Counted from the stretch's first letter, positions 9,792-21,034 are shown. The stretch is 64,000 bases of DNA from Gimesia algae (GCF_007746795.1 NZ_CP036343.1:3590369-3654368), one strand, 5' to 3'. Made by a program: numbers and translations. The notes: generated by a model from the sequence alone, not told the origin.

Positions 9792-11519
9792 TTATTTCGG
9801 TCCAAGCACTTGCAGGAATCGTGCATCCCAGTTCTCAGACTCCTTCTCTTTCCCTTTCGCATAGCCTCCACAAAACTCAACAAAGCAGGTCACCGTATTA
9901 AAGCGGGGATCAATCTGGCTCAACTGCTGCCAGGTGGCACATACAGGTAACGCGGCACGTCCCCTGCCGACAGCATAGCCGGCGCCCCAGGCAATACCCA
10001 TTAAGTTATAGTCTTCTTTATACATGGTCAGAATTGCTTTGCCATCAATTTCTGTTGTGCCGAATGTTGCCCAGAGCATGCCGAATTCAGATTTAGAGAA
10101 ACCCTGAGGACCGGAGTCTTTCAAAAGCACTGCTTCAAATTTCTGCCGCCACACGGGAGCGAGTGCACGATCGCTGAACAGGTAAAACCAGTCTAGATTT
10201 TTTGATTGCTGATCATACAAAACGTCAGTGTAGTAATCACCCATTTGGGGATACAGCTTGAGCAACCGCGACAGCAGATCGTCCTGCAGCTTCCGGTCAT
10301 TCAGGCGTTGTGCCGCGTAGAAGGCCGAAAAGTAGAGATAGCAGAGATCATTGGGACTGTTCTCGTATTCTTCCCGGCTGGTGCTGTAAAGCCGTTCGCT
10401 CTGTTCCAGCAGACTGCGTGCCGTCAGTTGTAACAGATTATGATCCGCGCGCAACCGGGCCGTTTCCAGAGAGAGCAAAACCTGAAACCGCCAGAGTTCG
10501 CTGTCCGGTTCCTGAAGTAGCCGGGTGAAGACTTCGGGATTTTTTTTGTAAGTCTGCTTTCTCAGCTGACTCAGGCAAGAATTCACACCGGAAACAATGT
10601 GCGCTAATTTCGGAGAGGTCTTTCGGATGTCAGGCGAGAGCAACACGGAATCAGGAGCTGACACTTCCGGGTATTCCAGAAAATCGGACTTCCAGACCAG
10701 GAGCGCCAGCCCTTCATTCTTATCCTTTTTTGCTAACAGCGCAATCCCTGTATCGAAAGCAGCATACCATCCGCGATGGACACACCCCAGACCGAAGAGC
10801 AACTCGAGTTGCCGTGAAAGCGTTTTGAGTTCAGGAGAATGCTGTTCCACAGGCACGATGGTGAGCATGGCAAACGCACACTGCGCCACTTCCGCTTTGA
10901 CGGGATGATAACTGAAATGATAGTAGCCACTTGAAGGATACCTCTTTTCCAGAAGCTGTAAGGCCTGTGGTGCCAGTTCATTCACGTCCGGCACCAGTTT
11001 GTGCAATTCCGCTTTGGAATTTTCACTCTTGAGTGCCCGATCATAGCGGGCGGCAAACCGCAGAAGTTTTACCATAGACTGATCCAGCTTCGAGATCGGT
11101 TGCTTCTCCTGCGCGAGCAACTGTGTGATCAGTTTTTCCGGCGGAACCTCAGTATGCCCTGCCAGACTGGCCAGCTTACGGTCGAGCGTAAGACCGGAGT
11201 CCGGTGCATAATTGAGGCCTGCCCAATACAGTCCCTGCTTCCAGCAGGTAGACAGTCGCCCTTCTGCTCCCCTCTGTTTCTCTTTTGACCAGAGCTCCAA
11301 CAGTTCTCCGCTCTGTTTTTCATTATTTAAAGCCGCAAGGCTTTCCAGACACTGTGATCGTCGGGCAGCGAGTGGCCACTCACCTGGATCGGCCTGATCG
11401 TTGAGAATCGACCGTGTAAGTTGAAACAATTCCTCATCACCGGCATGCCCGAGAGTGGGAACAGCCAGCAGAAGGAGTAGAGTCAGGAGAAGACTTCTGC
11501 GGTAAAAATGCATTTTCAT
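9792..11519 (-). CDS. Exported protein of unknown function, 575 aa
   Basis: I do not recognise the family. A signal peptide covers about residues 1-26 (basic start, Leu-rich core, GHA-GD cleavage region). The mature part is rich in Leu, Ala and charged residues with helical periodicity, suggesting a TPR-like or other alpha-solenoid fold, and ends with short aromatic-rich strands (GAGYAVGRGRAALPV). GGGGAAG precedes the ATG. The gene converges on uvrC with only 29 bases between the stops. A periplasmic location is inferred. Confidence 0.7.
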   Translation of the reverse strand: MKMHFYRRSLLLTLLLLLAVPTLGHAGDEELFQLTRSILNDQADPGEWPLAARRSQCLESLAALNNEKQSGELLELWSKEKQRGAEGRLSTCWKQGLYWAGLNYAPDSGLTLDRKLASLAGHTEVPPEKLITQLLAQEKQPISKLDQSMVKLLRFAARYDRALKSENSKAELHKLVPDVNELAPQALQLLEKRYPSSGYYHFSYHPVKAEVAQCAFAMLTIVPVEQHSPELKTLSRQLELLFGLGCVHRGWYAAFDTGIALLAKKDKNEGLALLVWKSDFLEYPEVSAPDSVLLSPDIRKTSPKLAHIVSGVNSCLSQLRKQTYKKNPEVFTRLLQEPDSELWRFQVLLSLETARLRADHNLLQLTARSLLEQSERLYSTSREEYENSPNDLCYLYFSAFYAAQRLNDRKLQDDLLSRLLKLYPQMGDYYTDVLYDQQSKNLDWFYLFSDRALAPVWRQKFEAVLLKDSGPQGFSKSEFGMLWATFGTTEIDGKAILTMYKEDYNLMGIAWGAGYAVGRGRAALPVCATWQQLSQIDPRFNTVTCFVEFCGGYAKGKEKESENWDARFLQVLGPK

Positions 11520-11589
11520 AAATCGCTTCCCCTGATACTGTCAACATGGATCGAGTTCATTCTAACAGTCCATGAAGCCTCCCCCAAAC

Positions 11590-12039
11590 CTACTCCTTCA
11601 CTTCCTTCGCGGTTTTGTCGTAGGCTTCTTTGAGATTGCCCCAGGCGATATCCAGGTCTTTCTTCAATCCTTCCCAGGCGTCGGCGGAGGACTCGTTGAA
11701 TTCTTTGAGCTTTTCTGACAGCTTGCCTCGCTTCGATTTCAGGTCTTCCAGCTTCTTATTCCATTCCACTTTGGCGTCGTCTTTGAGTTTCGCGCCCTTT
11801 GTCTCCAGCTCGGCGATTTTCCCATCCAGGCCCTCCAGCTGCTGGTCGAGCTGTTTGGAATATTCATCGCGTTTCTGCTTTGTGAATTCTTTCGCGGTGT
11901 CAGCGGCTTCACCGATCTTCTGTTTCACATCTTCGCCCGTCACCTGCGTTTCACCGGGCACAGGCGGCGTGGAACTCTCATCCGCACAGGCGACCAGAAA
12001 CAGACTCAGACTGAATAAACAGGGAGTAAAATAGCGCAT
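11590..12039 (-). CDS. Coiled-coil lipoprotein, unknown function
   Basis: The protein has 149 residues. The signal ends at a lipobox (LVACADES, Cys about residue 18). Residues 40-149 are strongly charged (Lys/Glu/Asp) with heptad-like spacing, for example 'KQLDQQLEGLDGKIAELE' and 'WNKKLEDLKSKRGKLSEKL', so a long helical coiled coil is likely. AGGAGA precedes the ATG. It probably sits on a membrane and spans or spaces the periplasm, by analogy with other small coiled-coil lipoproteins; no specific role can be named. Confidence 0.72.
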   Translation of the reverse strand: MRYFTPCLFSLSLFLVACADESSTPPVPGETQVTGEDVKQKIGEAADTAKEFTKQKRDEYSKQLDQQLEGLDGKIAELETKGAKLKDDAKVEWNKKLEDLKSKRGKLSEKLKEFNESSADAWEGLKKDLDIAWGNLKEAYDKTAKEVKE

Positions 12040-12125
12040 GGCGTTCTCCTATGGATTTTGATGGATTATTCGTCACTGAAAAAAGACTCGGCATCTACCA
12101 GTATGGCAGCCTTCTCTTTTTCACG

Positions 12126-13181
12126 TCAACCGCTGACTGGTCTGTCTGGAGTATTTTCATCTGGCTGCGTTGCCGGCGCACCACGTTTGGCCAGAAACAC
12201 GCCGAGCAGGATGATGCCAATCGCGCCGATCTGCCAGGCGTCAAGCAATTCATGCAGAACCAGCCAACCCAGAATGGCGGTCGCGACCGGCTGCACTAAT
12301 AATACGGATGCCGAGGCTGCTGAGGAGACCCGCGCGACCGCCCACCCCAGTGCCGAGTGGCCGAAAACCTGTGCCACGAGGGACATACCGACCAATGACC
12401 ACCAGCCGGTCGCGTTGCTGGGAAGATAGGGTTCTCCCAACAACGCAGGAAGTGGCAATAACAAAACCGCCGCCACGCTCGCAGCCATGGCGATGACCTC
12501 AGCTGGTTTGTAGCTGCGACTCAATCGGGCGATCTGCAACAGGTAGGCTGCGTAGGCAACCGCGCCGATCAGCGCGATCAGGTCACCTGTGACATTGCCT
12601 CCCACCATCGTAATGGGCCCTGGTTCGGCAATCAGCAAGCCGACGACGCCGACAATCGCGATGCAGGTTCCCGCAAAGAACAGCCAGCGCGGCCGCTGAC
12701 CGAACAGGATCCATGCAGCGAGTCCTACCATGGGTGCCTGCATGTTGGTCATAATTGTGGCTGCCGCCGCCGTGGTATAGAGCATGGCTGTAAACCACGC
12801 GCCCATGACCAGTGCCAGCGCCACTCCCGGTCCTCCGATCCACAACCACCTCGCAAAAGTCTTCGGCCAGACAAACGGCGTCTGCTCCTGACTGCGGCGG
12901 CGTCCTGCTACTGCCAATACAATCAACAAAGGAGCCGCGATTGCAAATCGCCAGAACGCTGTTCCAAAAGGCCCCATCCCCGCTTGACGCATCGCAACCG
13001 ATGCCAGGATCGGCCCGGTAGCCATCAAGCAGGCGCTCCCCGCCAGCACCACGACCGCCAGTCGATCATGTCCGGTAGCCGGCTTCGATTCCAGAGGGTC
13101 TGGCTGGCTATTCAAAATATCACCGCAGTGCAGATTGACGTAGCAATGATCACACTCCAAAGTCTGTTTGATTTGCTGCAA
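12126..13181 (-). CDS. EamA-family (drug/metabolite transporter) permease
   Basis: Up to 351 residues. There are about ten hydrophobic segments arranged as two EamA repeats, for example 'AVVVLAGSACLMATGPILA' at the start of repeat 1 and 'GDLIALIGAVAYAAYLLQI' in repeat 2. 'WAVARVSSAASASVLLVQP' and 'AIGIILLGVFLAKR' at the end are characteristic of DMT-superfamily exporters in the inner membrane. The start is uncertain: the frame opens with TTG at 13181, and the first 35 codons (Cys/His-rich, non-hydrophobic) may not all be translated. The substrate is unknown. Confidence 0.82.
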   Translation of the reverse strand: MQQIKQTLECDHCYVNLHCGDILNSQPDPLESKPATGHDRLAVVVLAGSACLMATGPILASVAMRQAGMGPFGTAFWRFAIAAPLLIVLAVAGRRRSQEQTPFVWPKTFARWLWIGGPGVALALVMGAWFTAMLYTTAAAATIMTNMQAPMVGLAAWILFGQRPRWLFFAGTCIAIVGVVGLLIAEPGPITMVGGNVTGDLIALIGAVAYAAYLLQIARLSRSYKPAEVIAMAASVAAVLLLPLPALLGEPYLPSNATGWWSLVGMSLVAQVFGHSALGWAVARVSSAASASVLLVQPVATAILGWLVLHELLDAWQIGAIGIILLGVFLAKRGAPATQPDENTPDRPVSG

Positions 13182-13203
13182 CTCACAACGAGTCTCAATT
13201 ATC

Positions 13204-13220
13204 GGTTCCTGGAACCTTTT
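13204..13220. repeat. Palindromic GGTTCCTGGAACCTTTT motif, copy 1
   Basis: The 13-bp palindrome GGTTCCTGGAACC lies immediately past a minus-strand stop codon and recurs at 35166 in the same position relative to another stop. Related sequences occur at 38776 and 44543. Confidence 0.5.
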
Positions 13221-14790
13221 ATTTTCGCTTTGAGTTCTGCAGTGTTCCGTTCAGCTTGCCGAAGATGCCGTTGCCCCAGGTGAGGGTGGCTGTCTGCAGA
13301 CGTTTGATGTCATCCGCGGAAAAGGGAGCGGAACCGAGTTCCTGTCCGTCCTGGCGGATGACGAGTCGCTGGGGTTCGACCACGAACTCCAGTTGGATCG
13401 GCGCGTCTTTCCATTTGATTTGAGCCGCCAGATTGCCAGGCATTTTGAAATTGAGTACGGTACCGTATTCACGTCGCTGATCGTCTGTGAGAAATGTGTA
13501 TTTCTCTAACCAGGGATACGTGCCTTTAGTCGACGTGGAAACCATCAGGGAATCGCCGAGAGGAACCAGGCCGGTCACGCGTTGCCCCCAATGATTGAGC
13601 ACCAGATTATGGGCTTTTGCTTCCTCTTCATAGGGATGCACGGTTCGCTTATGGGCGACCGGGTGCGAGAACATCCGCCCGAGGGAAAACCAGCGGTTTT
13701 CATCTTCGTTATATCGCCAGAGTTCGCCCCACGGCCAGACGCCTGCGAACAGGTCTCCCCGGTAGATCGCCAGCGTCTGGGCTTCGCGCGCACTGGGTGA
13801 GACTTCGGGCAGTCGAGGCGGCCAGCCATGCAGCTGTTTGATTTCAGATCCGCCCCGATATTCGAAGAGTTCCCCCGAGGGATACTGCGCCAGCAGCAGG
13901 CGGTCGCGGAAGTTGAGCATCGAATAAACCTGGTAGCTGTACTTCTTGCTTGCCTCTTTCACTGTGCGCCATTGTTTGCCATCGAAGGCGTAGACGCCAC
14001 CGTAGTTCGAAACCGTCAGCAGTTCCTTTTGAAACTGTCCCCAGGCAAAGGGCGTCGCGCCGACATACTTGCAGTCGATGCTGATCGCCTTGGTCAAATC
14101 GACGGGCCCCTGATCCGCGGGCGTCCAGGGACAGGCCATCACGCGGGTGAAGCCCCCCTGCTCTGATCGATTGCCATAATAAAAACAGAGGAAACCGTTC
14201 GCGTAATAAAAGTTGTAGTAGCGGCCTACTTTGGGGGGAGACAGAATGACCCGGTCATTGTAAGTCGCTGTGCTCGAACAGAACGTCAACAGCCCCTTGC
14301 CGATCCGCATCTGACCATCACCGCTGCGCAGCGGTCCCGTTTCCGGAGAATGGGCTGCCGACCAGTTTTTCACTTTGGGACTCCAGGTGCGCAGTGATGC
14401 GGTTCGGTCGCCGCCCCAGGCTGAGATGGTCTGATTCAGGTCCATCAGATAGATACCACAACCCAGGTCCGGATGAGGCAGCCGTTCCGTCTGGTACTGC
14501 TGAGAATCTTGTGTTGGTTTGACATAAAACTGCAGTGTGTGTCGATCACTGCGAAAGCGGGTATTATAGACTTCCATGAACCCGGCTCCCGCGATGACGG
14601 CACCGTTTTTATCGCGGAGTTCAAAGAGCGAGCCGAAGTTCTGCCCGAGATCCTGCCCCAGATTGAGTTCGGTGGAATAGGTCACCACAGGCTGATTGTC
14701 GCCACCTGGTTCGTCTGCCTCGACATACGAAGTCGTGAGCCCCGTTAATACCAGACAAAATGCAAACAACTGACGGCTGTGATATCTCAT
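13219..14790 (-). CDS. Exported protein of unknown function, beta-propeller-like
   Basis: About 523 residues from the ATG at 14790, chosen because GGAGAGAGGA precedes it and a signal peptide begins there; an upstream ATG at 14844 would add 18 residues. After the signal (about 1-25) the protein is rich in short Gly/Trp/Tyr strands such as 'WSAAHSPETGPLRSGDGQM', 'FYYANGFLCFYYGN' and 'AIYRGDLFAGVWPWGELWRY', which look like propeller blades followed by a C-terminal beta domain. I recognise no catalytic motif. A secreted, possibly glycan-contacting role is only inference. Confidence 0.65.
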   Translation of the reverse strand: MRYHSRQLFAFCLVLTGLTTSYVEADEPGGDNQPVVTYSTELNLGQDLGQNFGSLFELRDKNGAVIAGAGFMEVYNTRFRSDRHTLQFYVKPTQDSQQYQTERLPHPDLGCGIYLMDLNQTISAWGGDRTASLRTWSPKVKNWSAAHSPETGPLRSGDGQMRIGKGLLTFCSSTATYNDRVILSPPKVGRYYNFYYANGFLCFYYGNRSEQGGFTRVMACPWTPADQGPVDLTKAISIDCKYVGATPFAWGQFQKELLTVSNYGGVYAFDGKQWRTVKEASKKYSYQVYSMLNFRDRLLLAQYPSGELFEYRGGSEIKQLHGWPPRLPEVSPSAREAQTLAIYRGDLFAGVWPWGELWRYNEDENRWFSLGRMFSHPVAHKRTVHPYEEEAKAHNLVLNHWGQRVTGLVPLGDSLMVSTSTKGTYPWLEKYTFLTDDQRREYGTVLNFKMPGNLAAQIKWKDAPIQLEFVVEPQRLVIRQDGQELGSAPFSADDIKRLQTATLTWGNGIFGKLNGTLQNSKRK

Positions 14791-15008
14791 GTTAAATCCT
14801 CTCTCCAGGTAAATAAGTCGGTGAAGAATATGGTAAACCCCCATGAAGGGTTTGCCAACCAGTCAGGCGAAAATCGACCTGAGCTACAGTCTGCTACTGG
14901 CATACTTGAGCGTTTACTCAGTATGGCAGTTCGATGTCACAGGCTTTATAATCGCGGAATCGAATACTCATTCAGCTGATCTGTTCCAGAAGCAAAGTGG
15001 CAGCCTTA

Positions 15009-16049
15009 ATGACTGATCCTGATCCCCCTGCGGTTTCCCGCTTTCAAAGAATCCTGGATCAAATTGTCTCCCGCGTTACCACCTGTATTACGTGGTTCTT
15101 CTTAATCAGCGTCAGCGTCTGTTACACGATGCAACCGGACATCTGTGCCGCGGTCACCGTTTATCCGAGCTGGTGCTGGTTTGTCAGCGGTCTGTTTCTG
15201 GCGTTGATTCTGTTACGCGCGAAAAGTAAACGGATGGCGTTGACGACGGTCGGTCTCTGGTTTGTGTTCCTCGTCGTGTTTGCCGATACACCTTTGAGTC
15301 TCTGGCGGGGAATGTGTCAGCGAACCGAGGCAGTCGCGCAGGCCGAACAGCCAGGACAGATTCCACTGCGGGTGATTTCGCTCAACGCGCATGGCAGCGG
15401 CCGTGCTGTCGCGGCGCTCAAACGATATGAGCCGGACCTGATTCTGATTCAGGAAACGCCGGGAGCCGGGACGTTGATCGAAGTGGGCAAAACGATGCTC
15501 GGAGAAAATTCCGGTCTGCTGGTGGGCGTGGATGCTTCGATCCTGAGTCGAACTCCGATCGAACCCGTGGCGTCGTCTGTGAATTACACCATCGGCAAAG
15601 TCAGAGTCAAAACGGGGCAGGAGATCATTGTCGTTTCGTTGCGTCTCATGCCACCTCCCTTTCGTGCGGATCTGTGGAACCCCGAATGCTGGCGCGCGTA
15701 CCGTGATCAGAGAATTCATCAGCGAGATGAACTGCAGCTGATCAGTCGTCGCCTGTCAGAACTGTCGTCCGATCTGCCTGTGATTGTGGGAGGCGATTTC
15801 AACGTCAATCCGCGCGATCCGATCTTCCGGGAACTGCCGGCGAATCTGAGTGATGCCTTCGTGACAGCCGGTATCGGCTGGGGCAACACGATTACCAACG
15901 AAGCTCCGTTCCTGCGAATTGACCAGGTATGGATCAACGATTTTTTCAAATCTGTACAGGTCTTCTCCGCGGCCGCCAGCGACACTGATCATCGACTCGT
16001 GCTGGCGGATTTGATTCTGAAAACAATGCCTCATCAGTCTTCGAAATGA
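15009..16049 (+). CDS. Membrane-anchored endonuclease/exonuclease/phosphatase family protein
   Basis: The protein has 346 residues from ATG 15009; a GTG at 14997 would add four. Three N-terminal hydrophobic segments (about residues 25-105) are followed by an EEP domain: 'RVISLNAHG', 'PDLILIQETP' (metal-ligand Glu), 'VIVGGDFNVNPRD', 'IDQVWIND' and the terminal 'SDTDHRLVLADL' (catalytic Asp-His). This order matches Mg-dependent phosphodiesterases of the DNase I-like fold. The catalytic part probably faces outward or lies at the membrane. The substrate could be nucleic acid or phospholipid; the sequence does not tell. Confidence 0.82.
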   Translation: MTDPDPPAVSRFQRILDQIVSRVTTCITWFFLISVSVCYTMQPDICAAVTVYPSWCWFVSGLFLALILLRAKSKRMALTTVGLWFVFLVVFADTPLSLWRGMCQRTEAVAQAEQPGQIPLRVISLNAHGSGRAVAALKRYEPDLILIQETPGAGTLIEVGKTMLGENSGLLVGVDASILSRTPIEPVASSVNYTIGKVRVKTGQEIIVVSLRLMPPPFRADLWNPECWRAYRDQRIHQRDELQLISRRLSELSSDLPVIVGGDFNVNPRDPIFRELPANLSDAFVTAGIGWGNTITNEAPFLRIDQVWINDFFKSVQVFSAAASDTDHRLVLADLILKTMPHQSSK

Positions 16050-16425
16050 CGCTGATCCCTGGCACCTCGTTGCATCAACGCTCATTGATGCATGCCGTTA
16101 TAATTCACTCAGAATTCCCACCCTGCGAAACTTTGTTTCCGAACCATATCGGGCCTGCTGAAATGGTGTGCTGATTTTTCAGGCAAAGAATGCGTGCAAT
16201 CTTGGCATGCCAGAACTAAAGCAGGCAGCCCGGGTTCGGGTCGTAAGAGATCTTGTGAATTTGCAGCCCTTTAGTCCCTGATCAGCGGGAGTTTGTAAAT
16301 GAAGTTTACGTTCACTCAAATACCGACGATGCAGGGGATTAGAATGTCAGACTGTCACAGTAGGGCCAGGACCTGGTATCCGCGCCTGAGTGGAGGCTCT
16401 GGAAATTCCAATTCTGCCTGCCGTT

Positions 16426-16441
16426 TGGCACATATTCTGCT
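16426..16441 (+). promoter_or_regulatory. Possible sigma-54 (-24/-12) promoter for glnN
   Basis: TGGCAC-A-TATT-CTGCT matches the -24/-12 consensus TGGCACG-N4-TTGCW at all but two positions. The GG and GC dinucleotides are 10 bases apart, as sigma-54 requires. It lies about 250 bases before the glnN start, which leaves a long leader. Confidence 0.4.
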
Positions 16442-16599
16442 TTGTAATAGTTACTACTTCTTAGCGACTTCTCGATTTCACAAAGTTCTGAGTAACTTGG
16501 CGCGAGACCACGGTACATCTGACCATTTTCAAAAACCAGATTTTTATGTCAATTGCGAATCACTCAGAAGAAATTTACACCTTAAGAAATGTAATTGTC

Positions 16600-16615
16600 C
16601 TGGCTTCCTAGCCAG
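16600..16615 (+). promoter_or_regulatory. Small perfect hairpin in the glnN leader
   Basis: CTGGCT and AGCCAG pair perfectly around TCCT, about 72 bases before the glnN start. It could be a translational or processing element; it has no T-run, so it is not an obvious terminator. Confidence 0.3.
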
Positions 16616-16687
16616 TTATCTGATGGATCTCACGAGCTTCCAACAGTTTTGTCAGTAGTTTAATCGCCCAATGAAAAGGTCAAAACA

Positions 16688-18937
<2,250 letters not shown>

Positions 18938-18970
18938 CAGCAATCGATAACAATCGAGTCTTCGGAACCG

Positions 18971-19000
18971 GAGCCGGCCAGCGCCTTGCTGAGTCGGCTC
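18971..19000 (+). terminator. Possible terminator hairpin after glnN
   Basis: GAGCCG (18971-18976) and CGGCTC (18995-19000) pair, extended by a G-T and a C-G pair, followed by TGTTCCTGTTGTCTT. The tail is only moderately T-rich, so this is tentative. Confidence 0.4.
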
Positions 19001-19058
19001 TGTTCCTGTTGTCTTCTGAAAAAGTGTGACTTGAGCGCAACTATCGAGAACATCAGTC

Positions 19059-20180
19059 ATGTCAGATTCTGAATCATTATTCTCTACAGATACGATTCAG
19101 CGAAGCCAGCCCGGACATTCCCGACCGTTCCGTAAAATCATGACCGGGATTGCGTTGTTCTTTACGATCTGCCTGGTTGCCGTCATCGGCTATGTCTCCG
19201 CCGGCTGGAAGCTGGAAGATTCGATCTACATGGTCATCATCACCATCTTCGGCGTCGGATATGGCGAAGTGCAGCCCATCGAATCGTCAGGGCTGCGGGC
19301 CTTGACGATCATGGTGATCATCGCCGGTTATGGCGCGGTGATCTATACCATCGGCGGGTTCATGCAGATGGTCATCGACGGCGAACTCAACCGAGCCCTG
19401 GGAGCGAGAAGAATGACGAAAGAAATAGAACGTCTGAATGGACACACGATTATCTGTGGTGTCGGCCGCATGGGTTCAATCCTGGCGAAAAGTCTGTACG
19501 CAGCGAAAAAACCGTTCGTGGTTGTGGACTGTGACGAACGTCGCCTGAAAGCCGCCGAAGATCAGGGCTACTGGGTGATTAACGGCGATGCATCGGAAGA
19601 ATATGTACTGGAACAGGCGGGTATCCGCCGGGCTTCCGTGCTGGCGACCGTCCTTTCTGCCGATGCGACGAACGTGTTCGTCACGATTACCGCGCGGGAA
19701 ATGAACCCGGACGTGATGATCATCGCCCGTGGGGAAAACCCCAAGACCGAAAAGAAACTGTTGGGCTGCGGCGCGAACCGCGTGGTGCTGCCGACTGCTA
19801 TCGGCGCAAGCAAAGTCGCCCAGTTGATCATGCGACCGACGATGGAAAACATGCTGGAACAGCTGACCAGCGAAGGCGCGATTACCGACGAACTGGGTCA
19901 CTTCGGTCTGCAGTTCGAAGAGCTGCAGGTGACCGCGGGTTCGACGTTTGTAAACAAGACACTGGATAAGATCGAGGTTCGCAGCGATCGGGGCTTCCTG
20001 GTGGTTGCCATCCGCCGCGCCGACGGGGAAGTTGAACAGAACCTGGCTTCCGATACACTTCTATTGGAAGGAGACGCTGTCATCGTCCTCGTTCACAGCA
20101 ACGACATTCCACATCTCTCTGAAAAGTTCGCTGCCAAGGGCATTAAGATTACCTATCGGGGTGTGACGGCGGAGCTGTGA
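19059..20180 (+). CDS. Potassium channel with RCK/TrkA-N domain
   Basis: The protein has 373 residues. Two N-terminal membrane segments (about 28-50 and 78-105) flank a pore loop with the filter sequence GVGYGE at 65-70. A cytoplasmic RCK domain follows, with a nucleotide-binding 'GVGRMGS' loop (134-140), 'VVVDCDERRLKAAEDQGYWV' and 'GDASEEYVLEQAGI', then an RCK C-terminal (TrkA-C) domain from about 285. This is the architecture of MthK/Kch-type ligand-gated channels in the inner membrane. The filter departs from the usual TVGYGD at the first and last positions. It is monocistronic, about 120 bases after glnN. Confidence 0.88.
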   Translation: MSDSESLFSTDTIQRSQPGHSRPFRKIMTGIALFFTICLVAVIGYVSAGWKLEDSIYMVIITIFGVGYGEVQPIESSGLRALTIMVIIAGYGAVIYTIGGFMQMVIDGELNRALGARRMTKEIERLNGHTIICGVGRMGSILAKSLYAAKKPFVVVDCDERRLKAAEDQGYWVINGDASEEYVLEQAGIRRASVLATVLSADATNVFVTITAREMNPDVMIIARGENPKTEKKLLGCGANRVVLPTAIGASKVAQLIMRPTMENMLEQLTSEGAITDELGHFGLQFEELQVTAGSTFVNKTLDKIEVRSDRGFLVVAIRRADGEVEQNLASDTLLLEGDAVIVLVHSNDIPHLSEKFAAKGIKITYRGVTAEL

Positions 20181-20225
20181 TTTCTGGCTACTAAACTGGC
20201 AACTGCAGCAGGCCATAAACAAACC

Positions 20226-20253
20226 TTGACTCATGTCAGATATGACATACAAT
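20226..20253 (+). promoter_or_regulatory. Promoter with embedded operator for the toxin-antitoxin operon
   Basis: TTGACT (20226-20231) and TACAAT (20248-20253) are spaced by 16 bases like a sigma-70 promoter. The spacer and first -10 base contain the inverted repeat ATGTCA-GATA-TGACAT (20233-20248). HigA-type antitoxins commonly repress their own operon by binding such a palindrome, so this is probably the autoregulatory operator. Confidence 0.6.
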
Positions 20254-20302
20254 TCACTGCAGGGCCAAAAAAGACGAACCACAAGAGAAACCTCTCGTCT
20301 GG

Positions 20303-20611
20303 TTGCGCGGCGAGATTAAAACGCCTCCATTCTCTTCTGCAGCGCGGATTGAAGCTGGCATATTGCTTCGACGGCTACAGCGAGGAGATTCACTGGAATT
20401 GCCACACAGTCGTCCGATGCCGTCTATTGGCCGTCGTATCCATGAATTACGTATCCCGGATGAGAAACACACATGGCGCATCGTGTATCGCCTTGATCCT
20501 GATGCGGTGATTATTGGAGAAGTATTCGCCAAGAAGACTCAAAAGACACCCCAGTCGGTCATCGAGAATTGTAAACAGCGCTTCAAACAATATGATGAGG
20601 CAACGAAATGA
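20303..20611 (+). CDS. higB: HigB/RelE-type toxin (phage Gp49-like family)
   Basis: About 102 residues from TTG 20303. Sequence features of the Gp49-like/HigB group are 'GEIKTPPFSSAARIEAG', 'LRRLQRGDSLELPHSRPMP', 'HELRIPDEKHTWRIVYRLD' and 'IIGEVFAKKTQKTP'. These toxins are mRNA interferases that cut at the ribosome. The antitoxin gene overlaps its end by 4 bases (ATGA), the usual operon form with toxin first. The start is odd: similarity to the family appears to extend to codons just upstream (EKPLVW), but no ATG, GTG or TTG occurs in frame between the stop at 20243 and 20303, and no good ribosome-binding site is seen. Confidence 0.75.
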   Translation: MRGEIKTPPFSSAARIEAGILLRRLQRGDSLELPHSRPMPSIGRRIHELRIPDEKHTWRIVYRLDPDAVIIGEVFAKKTQKTPQSVIENCKQRFKQYDEATK

Positions 20612-20973
20612 AAACATCTAAACAAAAAAAACTGGAAGCGGCTGGCTGGCAGGTAGGATCAACGGCTGATTTTCTGGAACTCAGCAAAGCCGAAGAAATG
20701 CTCGTGAATATGAAGCTGTCGCTGGCAGCAGAAGTCAAGGCATTGAGAATTCAGCTCAATCTCACACAACAGGATCTGGCAAAACGAATTGGTTCCAGCC
20801 AGTCGCGTGTTGCAAAAATTGAAGTGGCTGACAAAACTGTTTCATTTGATCTCCTGATTCGATCACTGGCTGCCCTTGGGGCGTCACGGTCCCATATCGG
20901 AAAGATTGTCGGTACGCGCAAAGCTGTCAAAACGAAAACGAGTCCAAAAAAGCGGCTAACCCGACAAAAATAG
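20608..20973 (+). CDS. higA: HigA-type antitoxin with XRE helix-turn-helix
   Basis: The protein has 121 residues. The central XRE-type HTH (about 44-95) reads 'LRIQLNLTQQDLAKRIGSSQSRVAKIE'. The C-terminal tail is very basic (KAVKTKTSPKKRLTRQK). It overlaps the toxin stop by 4 bases and is thus translationally coupled. It should neutralise the toxin and repress the operon through the palindrome at 20233-20248. Confidence 0.85.
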   Translation: MKTSKQKKLEAAGWQVGSTADFLELSKAEEMLVNMKLSLAAEVKALRIQLNLTQQDLAKRIGSSQSRVAKIEVADKTVSFDLLIRSLAALGASRSHIGKIVGTRKAVKTKTSPKKRLTRQK

Positions 20974-21034
20974 TTTAGCTCCGATGGTAGAATTCATGCT
21001 ATTAATTTTTTCTGTATCTCATTCGTAGAGAGGC

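Larger units (their letters stand above)
16050..16687. other. Long leader region of the glutamine synthetase gene
   Basis: This stretch of 638 bases has no convincing gene; the small plus-strand frame at 16299-16658 has no protein signature. It contains a 10-bp palindrome TGGCATGCCA (16203-16212), a possible sigma-54 promoter at 16426-16441 and a perfect 6-bp hairpin at 16600-16615. It probably holds regulatory sites for glnN. Confidence 0.5.

Noticed and set aside
16299-16658. Possible 119-residue protein before glnN
   Set aside because: No ribosome-binding site, Cys/Ser/Arg-rich composition, and overlap with regulatory-looking sequence.
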